64,000 nt of DNA from Pseudomonas alkylphenolica (GTDB taxonomy: Bacteria; Pseudomonadota; Gammaproteobacteria; Pseudomonadales; Pseudomonadaceae), in the NCBI RefSeq assembly GCF_000746525.1, contig NZ_CP009048.1, positions 471,001 through 535,000 on the forward strand, written 5' to 3'. Below the pieces are notes generated by a model. That model did not search any database, had not been told where the DNA came from, and worked only from the letters and a program-made list of their open reading frames with translations. The position numbers and the translations under genes were made by a program. Positions 30,856 to 41,639 of the stretch are shown in pieces (within the stretch, counting starts at the first letter, position 1; every line of letters starts with the position of its first letter).

Positions 30856-32563
30856 AAGCCTTTACGAAGCTCCCAGAGGGAGCCGGTTTGCTCACGTGCA
30901 GACCACGCGTGTGGAGCTGGTTGTGACAGTTGGGGTGCAAGAGTACCCGATTGCCTAGTTCATCGCCACCGCCCAAAGAGCGGTGATTGATGTGGTGGTC
31001 GTGCCACCCTGTTTCCCTAGTGATCGGTTGCCCACATAGCTGACATAGACCGCTTTGGCTGGCGAATAGAGTGCCGATTTGTTTCCGGTATTTCAGCTGT
31101 TTCAGCATCCGGTCGGTCCTCAGTTTCTCGCCTATAGCTTCCATGGCCGGATCGTAGGGATTGTAATCCCCACTCACCTTCTTATGTCGCTCGATCGGTG
31201 TACTCGCAAGCGTGTACAGCTCGACCTCCCGTTTTGTTCCAGCTTCATCAGTCACCGTGGTGGCGAACACCCAGTTCCTATCGCCTAGGGATCGGAAATA
31301 TTTCTTCCTTACCCAATCGAGGGTCTTGTTTGGGTGTCGCCTTTTCGCCCAACGCCAGAGTTTGATAAACACCCTGTAATCCATTCGGCTATACGCCTGC
31401 TTCGCGACTACTGGTTGGTGGTACAGCGCCCAGCCTCTCAGTTTTAGGTTGAGCATTCGGATCAGATCCTCCTGCTTGGCCGTCTTGTGAGAGTCGATCG
31501 CCTCTCTGATCTTGCTGTAGAACGCCTTGACGTTCTTCTTGCTCGGCTTGATCAGTAACGTTCCATCGTATTTCCGGAAATTCCATCCAAGAAAGTCGAA
31601 GCCTCCGTCGATGTGAACGATCCGCGTCTTTTTGAGTGAAAGCCGCAGTCCGCGCGTTGCGAGGAACTGCTCTACCCAAGGTTTTACTTCGTTTTCCAGC
31701 ACCTCCGGGGAGGTGCCGGTGATTACGAAGTCGTCGGCGTATCGCACCACGTTCACCTTCAGCTTCTTCGCCCTTGACATCCCCAAGTGTTCCTTGAGGA
31801 GTGTTTCCAGACCATCCAGTGCCAGATTTGCCAGCGTCGGGGAGATAATTCCCCCCTGCGGCGTGCCTGCGTCCGTTGCGTGTAACTGCCCCTTGTGAAT
31901 GACTCCAGCCTTTAACCACTGCCGAAGCATCCGTGTATCCGTGGGGGCGTTCCTTAATAGCCATTCGTGGTTGATGTTGTCGAAGAATCCCTCGATGTCC
32001 GCGTCCAATACCCAGCAAGCCGAGGCCCGCTTGGATAGGCACAAGAACAACTGCGCCATCGCATCCGCCGTACAGCGTTCGATCCTGAAGCCGTAGCTGT
32101 TCGGATCTCCTCGGGTTTCGGCGATGGGAGATAGGGCCAGCATATACAGCGCTTGCATGGCCCTATCCGTCATGGTCGGTATGCCCAAAGGGCGTTCCCG
32201 TCCATCCGATTTCGGGATGTAGACACGCCGTAATGGCCGAGCCTTGTATCCCCGCGTCTTCAATTGATCAACCGCATTCCATTTTGCGTTGGGTGTATCC
32301 CAGAGTTGCCTATCGACTCCCGCCGTGCGGCTTCCCTGATTTTCCGTGACTCTCCGTACAGCCAAGTATCTGGCCGACTTTGAGCGGGTAAGCATCCGTT
32401 GCAGGGACTTAACCTTGCGCCATTTGCTTTCCCGACAAGCCTTCGCAATTCGCAGCTGCATTTCCCGAACGTTCCGCTGAACTCGACGCCAATCGACGTC
32501 GTGCCACTGTTGCGGCTCGCTGGAAAGCGCAGACTCCGAGCATTGATGCTTGAGCGCTATCAT
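30854..32563 (-). CDS. ltrA: Group II intron reverse transcriptase/maturase with HNH endonuclease
   Basis: A 569-residue intron-encoded protein. The RT fingers/palm contain RRVYIPKSDGRERPLGIPT, GFRIERCTADAM, the DADIEGFFDNI motif, GTPQGGIISPTLANL and the catalytic YADD at residues 275-278. A maturase X domain (about 360-480) and a C-terminal HNH nuclease (CQLCGQPITRETGWHDHHIN, then LLHPNCH, about 510-558) follow. The HNH type and RT sequence suggest the chloroplast-like intron class. All motifs are intact, so splicing and retrohoming are plausible. The ATG at 32563 lies in domain IV, and the stop touches domain V. Confidence 0.95.
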   Translation of the reverse strand: MIALKHQCSESALSSEPQQWHDVDWRRVQRNVREMQLRIAKACRESKWRKVKSLQRMLTRSKSARYLAVRRVTENQGSRTAGVDRQLWDTPNAKWNAVDQLKTRGYKARPLRRVYIPKSDGRERPLGIPTMTDRAMQALYMLALSPIAETRGDPNSYGFRIERCTADAMAQLFLCLSKRASACWVLDADIEGFFDNINHEWLLRNAPTDTRMLRQWLKAGVIHKGQLHATDAGTPQGGIISPTLANLALDGLETLLKEHLGMSRAKKLKVNVVRYADDFVITGTSPEVLENEVKPWVEQFLATRGLRLSLKKTRIVHIDGGFDFLGWNFRKYDGTLLIKPSKKNVKAFYSKIREAIDSHKTAKQEDLIRMLNLKLRGWALYHQPVVAKQAYSRMDYRVFIKLWRWAKRRHPNKTLDWVRKKYFRSLGDRNWVFATTVTDEAGTKREVELYTLASTPIERHKKVSGDYNPYDPAMEAIGEKLRTDRMLKQLKYRKQIGTLFASQSGLCQLCGQPITRETGWHDHHINHRSLGGGDELGNRVLLHPNCHNQLHTRGLHVSKPAPSGSFVKA

Positions 32564-33627
32564 GCTGCTTTCCTCTCATTGTTGAATCCACCCATGGAGA
32601 GGAGTGCACGTACTACTACCCCTGGTGGGGTCGAGTGCACCCCGCCAGGGCGGAAAAGCAAGGGTCATGGACCCAAGGGTTAATGAGACAGCTTCCTGTC
32701 AGTGTAATTGCGACGAAAGACCACGCAGAAGTCTGCCCGGTTTCCCGTGAGGTGATGTTTCAACCTCTATCCAGACTATTACGGTCTGGCATTCGCTTTT
32801 TCTGCGATCCCATACCCGCATAACTAACAGTGTTCCTTACGGTCCACCTGCCCTAAGGGCAGTTATACGGGCTTACCACGTTCCCTGTCTGTCACACGAC
32901 TGGGTTAGGCCCCGCCTTTTCACCGGAGGTTATGATGGCGACGTACCCCCACATCCCACAGGGATATCCAACCTCGTACCATTTTGGTTCATGCCTAACA
33001 GCAGTTTTGGCATGGTTATCCTTACGGTGTTTATCAGCGATTCACTTGTGTTGGCCGTACCAGCCAGCCTAGCGCCTCAACCCGGTACTGCTCCGAGTCT
33101 CTGCATTCCTCCTCGCGGAAGAGATGCACCCATATGGGGGCTACGTTGTCTGACGGGCTTCACACACCACCGTTGCCAGTGATGCATGCCGTCGTAGGCT
33201 ACCGTTGGTCGCACAACGAGTCCGCTACTGCTCCATAGAGGCGGCAGTTGGACAATGACAGACAGAGCTTTCGCTCATGTCTCCTGGAAGACCGAACCAA
33301 GACAGCAAGATAGCCGTTGGTCGGAAAGTAGATGCCTCCTGATTCAAAATGAGCAGGAGGAGACCCCTGCGGGGGTCGAATCCCCCGCTTGGGTTGGTAT
33401 GTAGAGGGCTCTCCAAAACCGGATGCTGCTGGTTTTGCGGTCGTGCTACCGAGAGCTGAACGACCTTGGGTTTTGCCATCCGCCGCAGCGGTAAGTTCTT
33501 GAAGGCAATGAACTTCTGGGCGGTTTTGTTTCTTGGGGATGGATACCCAAGTATTCGATTTCCTCCCGGAAATCCCATCAAGCTGACCATACAGCTTGGT
33601 GGAGGAGACACGCTACGCGTGTCGCAC
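32564..33627 (-). ncRNA. Group II intron 5' ribozyme domains (I-III) plus an extra structured segment
   Basis: There is no gene here. Read on the minus strand, 33214-32564 has the expected structure of domains I-III: GCCCGTATAAC pairs with GTTATGCGGG, CCAGAC pairs with GTCTGG, and there is a possible exon-binding region near 32945-32985. The part 33215-33627 holds further perfect stems: GACACGC/GCGTGTC (33607-33623), GCGGGGG/CCCCCGC (33369-33388), CCTCCTG/CAGGAGG (33335-33360) and a GAGC-GAAA-GCTC tetraloop hairpin (33260-33282). Whether this segment is part of domain I or a separate insertion is open. Confidence 0.7.
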
Positions 33628-33658
33628 AAGATGCTGGATAATAAAGCATGACCCGCTT

Positions 33659-33674
33659 GACGGCTAGGGCCGTC
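33659..33674 (+). promoter_or_regulatory. Hairpin next to the amgK ribosome-binding site
   Basis: GACGGC-TAGG-GCCGTC (33659-33674) forms a perfect six-pair stem whose last base begins the GGAG ribosome site (33674-33677), eleven bases before the amgK ATG. Folding would hold the site close to a stem and might affect initiation. This is a structural observation only. Confidence 0.4.
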
Positions 33675-33687
33675 GGAGACCCTTGTA

Positions 33688-35381
<1,694 letters not shown>

Positions 35382-35382
35382 C

Positions 35383-36147
35383 ATGTTGTGGCCGAGCACA
35401 GTGATTGGTGCCGGGGCCGGCTTCGCCATTGCCAGCATTCCAGGGGCATTGCTGGGGGCGTTGCTGGGTCAGGCGATGGACCGCCGCTTGCAGTTGCACA
35501 GTTGGGCGCATGTCCGTGAGCGCCTGGGTGGGCGTCCGGTCTTGCGTGACGATGAGGTGCTGTTCGTGCTGCTTGGGCGTCTGGCCAAAAGTGACGGGCG
35601 GGTGGTCGACGGGCATATTCAGCAGGCGCGTCAGGAAATGCAGCGCCTGGAGATGAGCGAGACTGCGCGTCGCCGGGCGATTGCCGCGTTCAACCGTGGC
35701 AAGAGTGGCAAGGACCGCTTGGGTGTCTACCTGCGTCGTTTGCGGCAGCAACCCCATGCCGCCGAAGGCATGTTGCGCGCTTGCTTGCGCATGGCCTGGG
35801 CCGATGGCCGGGCAGGTCGACGCGAACGCGAGCTGTTGCTCGACTGGGGGCAGCAGCTGGGGTGGTCGGCGCCCAAGGTCCAGGCACTGGCGCTGGAATA
35901 TGAGCCCCAGCGGGCGGGCTTATCCAGCGCCAATCTTGGTTATCAGGACGCTTTGCGCATGCTCGGCGTCGAGGCGCACGCTGAGCCGGGCCAGATCAAA
36001 CAGGCATATCGGCGGCTGGTCAGCCGCCACCACCCGGACAAGCTGGTCGGCAGTGGCGCCAGCCCATCGCAGGTACGTGAAGCCACCGAGCGTACCCGTG
36101 AACTGCACCAGGCCTACGCGATCATCCGCCAGCGCCGCGGTTTCTAG
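35383..36147 (+). CDS. TerB/DjlA-like co-chaperone with C-terminal J domain
   Basis: A 254-residue protein. A glycine-rich hydrophobic N-terminus (TVIGAGAGFAIASIPGALLG) acts as a membrane anchor. A central TerB-like helical domain (about 60-170) follows. A C-terminal J domain (about 188-254) has the HPD motif (SRHHPDKLVG), so it should stimulate DnaK. The layout is that of DjlA, though sequence identity is not tested. It starts one base after murU. Its stop overlaps the convergent DUF3530 stop in the sequence CTAG. Confidence 0.88.
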   Translation: MLWPSTVIGAGAGFAIASIPGALLGALLGQAMDRRLQLHSWAHVRERLGGRPVLRDDEVLFVLLGRLAKSDGRVVDGHIQQARQEMQRLEMSETARRRAIAAFNRGKSGKDRLGVYLRRLRQQPHAAEGMLRACLRMAWADGRAGRRERELLLDWGQQLGWSAPKVQALALEYEPQRAGLSSANLGYQDALRMLGVEAHAEPGQIKQAYRRLVSRHHPDKLVGSGASPSQVREATERTRELHQAYAIIRQRRGF

Positions 36148-37148
36148 TCGGCCATTTCCGGGCTGAGCCAGCCACGCACGCGGCGGAACAGTTGTTCCTG
36201 TTCTGCCGCGCTGTTGCCGGGCATGGCGGTCAATCCTACCTGACGATAATTCTGGTCCTTGAGCCGTTTGCTGGCCTGCAGACGCTGCTCGGCCGCGCGT
36301 CGCGCCTGGGGCTGGTTGGTGTAGAAGAAGTCCGCGGTGGGGACTTTCAGCGAAGGCGCCAGGGCGTCCAGGCTTTGTTCGGCTTGAGCGGGCGTCTGCG
36401 CTGTGACCATTACCAGTTTCTGCACCTGTGCCGGTTGCCGCTCACTGAGATAGCGGGCAGCCCAGTAGGCGCCACTGCCATTGCCCAGCAGGACGATGCT
36501 CCGTGCGTTGTGCTGCTGGGCGTAAGCCACGGCGGCATCGAGACGGGCAAAGATGCGCTCGGCATCGGCTTTGTCATTGATGCCTGGGGCCTCGGGTTGG
36601 GCTGCACTTTCGCTGGCCTCACTCTCGGCGGTCGTAGCTTTTTCGACGCTGGCATTGGCGTCGTCAGGCGTGTCCTTGGCCGGTGCGCTCTGACCTTGGG
36701 CCACCGCCTGGCTTGGAGCCGGTGCAGTTTCGACACGTGCTTGCGGGCTGTCGGCCAGCAGGTCCGGCAGGCTCAGACTCAAACTATGCCAGCCGGCGTC
36801 CGGAAACTTGCGGCGCAACGGGCCGACGGTCTTAGGCCAGTCGGCGGTTTCGCCAGCGCCGGCGAGGATGATCAGTGCGCCCTCGGGTTCGCTGGTGTTG
36901 GCCGGTTTCCACAGCGCGAGGAAATTGTCGCTGCCGGCTTGCAGCATTTGTTGCTCGGCCTGGGGGACCTGCCGCTCCAGCGCCTGGGCATCTTCCTGGC
37001 TGCGTTCAGCCAGCGGTTGGCGCTGGACGCTTGCCGGTGGAGTGTTCTCAGCAGCTTGCGGTGTTTCATCTGCAGCCGCTTGTGCGCTACAAGGTAGTAT
37101 CAATACAAGGCAAAACGCCGGAAGCGTCGTGCGAAAAAGTGCGAACAT
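36144..37148 (-). CDS. DUF3530 family secreted alpha/beta-hydrolase-like protein
   Basis: A 334-residue protein from ATG at 37148, giving a clear signal peptide (MFALFRTTLPAFCLVLILPC, cut near AQAA). The body looks like an alpha/beta-hydrolase: a GALIILAGAGETADWP strand-turn, then SIVLLGNGSGAYWAARYL with the nucleophile elbow GNGSG. An Ala/Pro/Glu-rich linker (about residues 165-225) interrupts the domain. The family is DUF3530 and the function is unknown. The elbow has Ser in the GxSxG position (GNGSG), so esterase activity is possible. Convergent with the DjlA-like gene. Confidence 0.8.
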   Translation of the reverse strand: MFALFRTTLPAFCLVLILPCSAQAAADETPQAAENTPPASVQRQPLAERSQEDAQALERQVPQAEQQMLQAGSDNFLALWKPANTSEPEGALIILAGAGETADWPKTVGPLRRKFPDAGWHSLSLSLPDLLADSPQARVETAPAPSQAVAQGQSAPAKDTPDDANASVEKATTAESEASESAAQPEAPGINDKADAERIFARLDAAVAYAQQHNARSIVLLGNGSGAYWAARYLSERQPAQVQKLVMVTAQTPAQAEQSLDALAPSLKVPTADFFYTNQPQARRAAEQRLQASKRLKDQNYRQVGLTAMPGNSAAEQEQLFRRVRGWLSPEMAD

Positions 37149-37242
37149 GGAGTGGTCCAGGCCAGAATAATACCGGCAGCCTAATAGTATTTGTCCGGGA
37201 CGGCCATGCTCGGCGGCCATCCATTCTTTGATGAGCGTTTAG

Positions 37243-39633
37243 ATGAAGTCACTGCGCTGCCTGTTGGTTATCGGCTGTTTGTGCTGGTCCTTGATCGCTT
37301 GGGCGACCCCTGCAAGCACGTCGGCTGCTGTGGCTCTCGACCCTGCGCAACAGCAATGGCTCGAGCAGCACCGCAGCCTGCGGGTCGGGCTGGTGTTGCA
37401 GGCGCCGTTTGCCCAGTTCGACCGTCGCCTGCAACAGCTGTATGGGGTCAATGTCGAACTGATGAACTGGTTGGGTCGTTCGCTGGGGCTGGATCTGACC
37501 TGGCGAAACTTCCCGGATCAGGCCGCGCTGGAGCGGGCGCTGGTGGCTGGTGAGGTCGATCTGGCGCCTGGCCTGACCCAGACACCGGCCGGTCTGCGCT
37601 TGTGGCTGTTCAGCGATCCGTACATGCGTGTGCCGCAGTTGATCGTTGGGCCGCGCAGTGGAGCGGTGGCAGTGGATCTTGAAAAACTCGGCGACAATGA
37701 ACGGGTCGCGGTGCGCATGCCCAGCGCGGTGGCCGACTACCTGCGCGCCACCTACTCGAACCTCAATTTGCAGGGCGTTCCCGAGGAGCGTCAGGCGCTG
37801 CAGCTGGTACTCAGCGAACAAGCCCGCTACGCCGTGGTGGATGAAGCGCAGTTGAGCCGGCTGTCGCGCGAAAGCGAGTTCAGCGACCTGGCGGTGGTCG
37901 GCGATATCGGCTTGCCGCAATTGTTGCGCGTTGCCTCGCGACGTGACTGGCCGCAGTTGGCAGAGATTCTTGAGCGCGGTCTGCAGGCGATCCCGGCCAA
38001 GGACCTGGAACAGTTGCACCAGCGCTGGCTGGAACCCAAGTACCCGCGCTTGAGCGAATCGCCGGGTTTCTGGCAGAACCTGGGACTACTGCTTGCCGCG
38101 CTGTTGTTCAGCTGCATTGCCATCGTGGTGTGGCAGCGGCGTCAGTTGCGTCAGCTGGAGCACCACCTGCTGGCTGCGCGGGAGACCATCAGCCAGCGTC
38201 AGGCTCGGGAAGAGGCCTTGCGCTTGAGTCAGTTCTCCATCGACCAGAGTACGGTGGGCATTCTCTGGGTCAACTGGGATAGCCATGTGCGTTATGCCAA
38301 CCGCGCCGCCGAAAACATGCTCGGCTATGCCGAGGGTGCGGTGGTCGACCGGCCACTGATCGACTTCGAGCCCGGCCTGCATATGGACCGCTGGCTTGAA
38401 CTGTGGAAAGGCGCGCGCGCCAGCAACGATGTTGCCCTGCATTTCGAAACCCAGTGCCTGCGCGCCGATGGCAGCCTGCTGCCGGTGGATGTGTCGCTGA
38501 GCTTTTTGCGCTTTCGCGATGCCGAGTACCTGGTGGTGTTTCTCACTGACGTGACCGAACGGCGCCGGGCCCTGGCTGCCTTGCGCGAAAGCGAGGCCAG
38601 GCTCAAGGGGATTGCCGGCAACGTTCCGGGGCTGGTATTCCGGCTTGAGCGCAACCCGGCTGAAGGCGAGCTGGAATTCCCCTACATCAGTGAAGGCAGC
38701 GAGGCTCTGGTCGGCTATACCCCGGCCGCCTTGCAGCATCCGGACATGGGCCTGCGCAACCTGGTTCACCCGGATGACCGGGCCGATTACCACAAGGTCC
38801 AGGACCTGGCCCTGGCCACCGACCGCGACTGGTCCTGGCAAGGGCGCATCCTGACCCGCGAGGGTGAGCAGCGCTGGGCTGATATCAAGGCCAGTACCCG
38901 TAGCCTGGGCGATGGCCGCGTGGTCTGGGACGGCGTGGTCTGGGACATTACCCAGAGCAAGCGGGCCGAGCTGGAGCTGGCCCGCTCCCAGGAGCAATTG
39001 CGCGATCTGTCGGCGCACCTGGAAAGCGTTCGTGAAGAAGAGAAAGCTCGTATCGCCCGGGAAGTGCATGACGAACTGGGGCAGATGCTGACAGTGCTCA
39101 AACTGGAAACGTCGATGTGCGAGCTGGCCTACGCTGACCTTGATCCCGGCCTCAACGAGCGCCTGGGCAGCATGAAACGCCTGATTGCCCAGCTGTTCCA
39201 GTTGGTTCGAGATGTCGCCACCGCGTTGCGACCGCCGATTCTGGATGCCGGCATCGCCTCGGCGATCGAGTGGCAGGCCCGGCGTTTCGAGGCGCGCACG
39301 CAGATTCCTTGTCTGGTCCAGGTCCCGGAAAACCTGCCGCCTTTGAGCGATGCCAAAGCCATTGGCCTGTTCCGCATCCTGCAGGAGGCGCTGACCAATG
39401 TCATGCGTCACGCCCAGGCGCATACTGTGCAGATCAGCTTGAGCCTGGACGGTCGCACCCTGCGTTTGACGGTTATCGACGATGGTATCGGCTTTGCGCT
39501 GGATGAAAACCGCCCGACATCTTTCGGTCTGGTCGGGATGCGGGAACGGGTACTGATGCTGGGCGGACAAATGACCCTGGAGAGCGAACCGGGCGAGGGC
39601 ACTAGCCTGAGCGTGGCGATTCCCCTGAAATAG
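37243..39633 (+). CDS. Sensor histidine kinase with periplasmic solute-binding domain (NarL-type partner)
   Basis: A 796-residue kinase. A signal peptide precedes a periplasmic family-3 solute-binding domain (about 40-265), a membrane helix (about 276-302), and two PAS domains (about 325-440 and 455-580). A HisKA_3 dimerisation domain carries the phospho-acceptor H609 in AREVHDELGQM. The HATPase domain has the N-box LQEALTNVMRHA near 710 and the G-box DDGIGFALDE near 746. The response regulator follows after 10 bases. The extracytoplasmic ligand is unknown. Confidence 0.93.
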   Translation: MKSLRCLLVIGCLCWSLIAWATPASTSAAVALDPAQQQWLEQHRSLRVGLVLQAPFAQFDRRLQQLYGVNVELMNWLGRSLGLDLTWRNFPDQAALERALVAGEVDLAPGLTQTPAGLRLWLFSDPYMRVPQLIVGPRSGAVAVDLEKLGDNERVAVRMPSAVADYLRATYSNLNLQGVPEERQALQLVLSEQARYAVVDEAQLSRLSRESEFSDLAVVGDIGLPQLLRVASRRDWPQLAEILERGLQAIPAKDLEQLHQRWLEPKYPRLSESPGFWQNLGLLLAALLFSCIAIVVWQRRQLRQLEHHLLAARETISQRQAREEALRLSQFSIDQSTVGILWVNWDSHVRYANRAAENMLGYAEGAVVDRPLIDFEPGLHMDRWLELWKGARASNDVALHFETQCLRADGSLLPVDVSLSFLRFRDAEYLVVFLTDVTERRRALAALRESEARLKGIAGNVPGLVFRLERNPAEGELEFPYISEGSEALVGYTPAALQHPDMGLRNLVHPDDRADYHKVQDLALATDRDWSWQGRILTREGEQRWADIKASTRSLGDGRVVWDGVVWDITQSKRAELELARSQEQLRDLSAHLESVREEEKARIAREVHDELGQMLTVLKLETSMCELAYADLDPGLNERLGSMKRLIAQLFQLVRDVATALRPPILDAGIASAIEWQARRFEARTQIPCLVQVPENLPPLSDAKAIGLFRILQEALTNVMRHAQAHTVQISLSLDGRTLRLTVIDDGIGFALDENRPTSFGLVGMRERVLMLGGQMTLESEPGEGTSLSVAIPLK

Positions 39634-39643
39634 GAGCGGTATT

Positions 39644-40273
39644 GTGATTCGAGTTCTGGTTGCCGAAGACCACACCATCGTTCGTGAAGGCATCAAGCAG
39701 TTGATTGGCCTAGCCAAGGATATGCAGGTGGCAGGGGAGGCCGGTAATGGCGAGCAATTGCTGGAGACTTTGCGGCATACCGACTGCGAAGTGGTGTTGC
39801 TGGATATCTCCATGCCTGGGGTCAATGGCCTTGAGGCGATTCCGCGGATCCGCGCCTTGAGCAACCCGCCAGCGATCCTGGTGCTGTCGATGCATGACGA
39901 GGCGCAGATGGCCGCGCGGGCGCTGAAGGTCGGTGCTGCGGGCTATGCGACCAAGGACAGCGATCCGGCCTTGTTGCTGACGGCCATTCGGCGGGTGGCC
40001 GGCGGTGGTCGGTATATTGATCCGGATCTGGCTGACCGGATGGTCTTCGAGGTCGGCCTGACTGACGCCCGGCCCCTGCATTCGCTGCTGTCGGAGCGCG
40101 AGTTTTCGGTGTTCGAGCGCCTGGCCCAGGGCGCCAACGTCAACGACATTGCCCAGCAGCTGGCACTGAGCAACAAGACCATCAGCACCCACAAGGCGCG
40201 CCTGATGCAGAAGCTCAATGTGAACTCGCTGGCGGAGTTGGTGAAGTACGCCATGGAGCACAAGTTGCTCTGA
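39644..40273 (+). CDS. LuxR/NarL-family response regulator
   Basis: A 209-residue regulator starting at GTG 39644 with GGAG nine bases upstream. The receiver domain has the acidic pair AEDH near residue 6, phospho-acceptor D54 (LLDISMPG), the conserved switch Ser (LVLSMHDE) and Lys (ATKDSD). The C-terminal LuxR HTH (about 143-205) has the LSNKTISTHKARLMQKLNV recognition helix. It pairs with the upstream kinase. Target genes are unknown; the downstream polyamine-type transporter is a candidate. Confidence 0.95.
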   Translation: MIRVLVAEDHTIVREGIKQLIGLAKDMQVAGEAGNGEQLLETLRHTDCEVVLLDISMPGVNGLEAIPRIRALSNPPAILVLSMHDEAQMAARALKVGAAGYATKDSDPALLLTAIRRVAGGGRYIDPDLADRMVFEVGLTDARPLHSLLSEREFSVFERLAQGANVNDIAQQLALSNKTISTHKARLMQKLNVNSLAELVKYAMEHKLL

Positions 40274-40290
40274 GTGTTCTGATTGCGACA

Positions 40291-40323
40291 TCGCGGGGCT
40301 GTGGGAGCGGGCTTGCCCCGCGA
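40291..40323. repeat. REP element with adjoining inverted arm
   Basis: One full REP (GTGGGAGCGGGCTTGCCCCG, 40301-40323) is preceded by the partial arm TCGCGGGGC at 40291-40299, which can pair with its 3' end. It lies just after the response regulator stop. Confidence 0.85.
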
Positions 40324-40474
40324 TGACATATCCAAAAACGCCATCCTTGTAGGGCAATCCCTACCCCAAGCCTTCCATCCCGCTGATACCAATCTCTCTC
40401 CACCCCCGATTTGCGCCGCCTCGCCCCTTCACTAGGCTGTCAGCACGGCAGTCATCCAACAAGAAGGTACGGGT

Positions 40475-41599
40475 ATGAGTGAGGTGAATTCGAGCGCTGC
40501 AGCCGGCGAAGTGCTGGTCAGCTTCCGCGGTGTGCAGAAGAGCTATGACGGCGAAACGTTGATCGTCAAAGACCTCAATCTGGATATTCGCAAAGGCGAA
40601 TTCCTGACCTTGCTCGGCCCTTCCGGCTCCGGCAAGACCACCAGCCTGATGATGCTGGCAGGCTTCGAGACCCCGACCGCCGGCGAAATCCAGCTGGCCG
40701 GACGCTCGATCAACAACGTGCCGCCGCACAAACGCGACATCGGCATGGTGTTCCAGAACTACGCACTGTTCCCGCACATGACCGTGGCGGAGAACCTCGC
40801 CTTCCCTTTGAGTGTGCGCAACCTGAGCAAGACCGACATCAGCGAGCGGGTCAAGCGCGTGCTCAACATGGTCCAGCTCGATGCGTTCGCCAAGCGCTAT
40901 CCCGGCCAGTTGTCCGGCGGCCAGCAGCAGCGGGTGGCCCTGGCGCGGGCATTGGTGTTCGAGCCACAGCTGGTGCTGATGGACGAACCGCTCGGCGCGC
41001 TCGACAAGCAGCTGCGTGAACACATGCAGATGGAAATCAAACACCTGCACCAGCGCCTGGGCGTCACCGTGGTGTATGTGACCCACGACCAGGGCGAAGC
41101 TCTGACCATGTCTGATCGCGTGGCCGTGTTCCATCAGGGCGAAATCCAGCAGATCGCCGATCCGCGCACGCTCTATGAAGAGCCGAAGAACACCTTCGTC
41201 GCCAACTTCATCGGTGAAAACAACCGCATCAATGGCCGCCTGATCAGTCAGGACGGCGAGCGTTGCCTGGTGCAGCTGGCCCGCGGTGAGAAGGTCGAGG
41301 CATTGGCGGTCAATGTCGGCCAGAGCGGCGAACCGGTGACCCTGTCGATCCGCCCCGAGCGCGTACGCCTCAATGGCCACAGCGAGAGCTGCGTCAACCG
41401 CTTCTCCGGGCGGGTGGCCGAATTCATCTATCTGGGTGACCACGTACGGGTGCGCCTGGAGGTGTGCGGCAAGGCCGATTTCTTCGTGAAGCAGCCGATT
41501 GCTGAACTCGACCCGGCCCTGGCCGTGGGCGACGTGGTACCGCTTGGCTGGGAAGTGGAGCACGCCCGCGCGCTCGATCCGATCCTGGAAGCCAATTGA
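40475..41599 (+). CDS. Polyamine-type ABC transporter ATP-binding protein
   Basis: A 374-residue ATPase of the PotA/FbpC/CysA type. Walker [12 protein letters not shown] is near residues 45-55, followed by the Q-loop [11 protein letters not shown], signature [15 protein letters not shown], Walker [13 protein letters not shown] and H-loop YVTHDQ. A TOBE domain (about 285-370) forms the C-terminus. It is the first gene of a rightward four-gene ABC operon. The polyamine assignment rests on PotA likeness and the PotD/F-like binding protein that follows. Confidence 0.92.
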   Translation: MSEVNSSAAAGEVLVSFRGVQKSYDGETLIVKDLNLDIRKGEFLTLLGPSGSGKTTSLMMLAGFETPTAGEIQLAGRSINNVPPHKRDIGMVFQNYALFPHMTVAENLAFPLSVRNLSKTDISERVKRVLNMVQLDAFAKRYPGQLSGGQQQRVALARALVFEPQLVLMDEPLGALDKQLREHMQMEIKHLHQRLGVTVVYVTHDQGEALTMSDRVAVFHQGEIQQIADPRTLYEEPKNTFVANFIGENNRINGRLISQDGERCLVQLARGEKVEALAVNVGQSGEPVTLSIRPERVRLNGHSESCVNRFSGRVAEFIYLGDHVRVRLEVCGKADFFVKQPIAELDPALAVGDVVPLGWEVEHARALDPILEAN

Positions 41600-41639
41600 A
41601 GGTTTGCTTCACCAACCCTGTACTGTGGAGAAAATAATA

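Larger units (their letters stand above)
30781..33627 (-). mobile_element. Group II intron (maturase-encoding), sense to lptD
   Basis: The 3' end is well defined. Domain V is the 34-nt hairpin at 30822-30855. Domain VI (30784-30819) has a stem GGGGGGAACTG/CAGTTCCC-A-CCC with a bulged A (complement at 30787) seven bases from the terminal GAC at 30781. The maturase gene fills domain IV. The 5' end must be a GUGCG motif. GTGCGAC occurs on the minus strand at 33627 and at 33214, giving 2847 or 2434 nt. I prefer 33627: host-like sequence resumes there, and exon bases TATCCAG and GCATCTT can pair with intron TTGGATA and GGGATGT. The shorter form has a more usual size. No target duplication is expected. 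Confidence 0.85.

Noticed and set aside
33369..33388. tRNA T-arm-like sequence GCGGGGG-TCGAAT-CCCCCGC on the plus strand, possible tRNA or attachment site
   Set aside because: The loop lacks one T of TTCGAAT, and no acceptor, D or anticodon arms can be drawn around it. It is better seen as one of several hairpins in the intron 5' segment.
33225..33629. A 134-residue open frame in the intron 5' segment
   Set aside because: There is no ribosome site and no recognisable motif. The sequence is dominated by RNA hairpins, and the frame runs into the GTGCGAC boundary.
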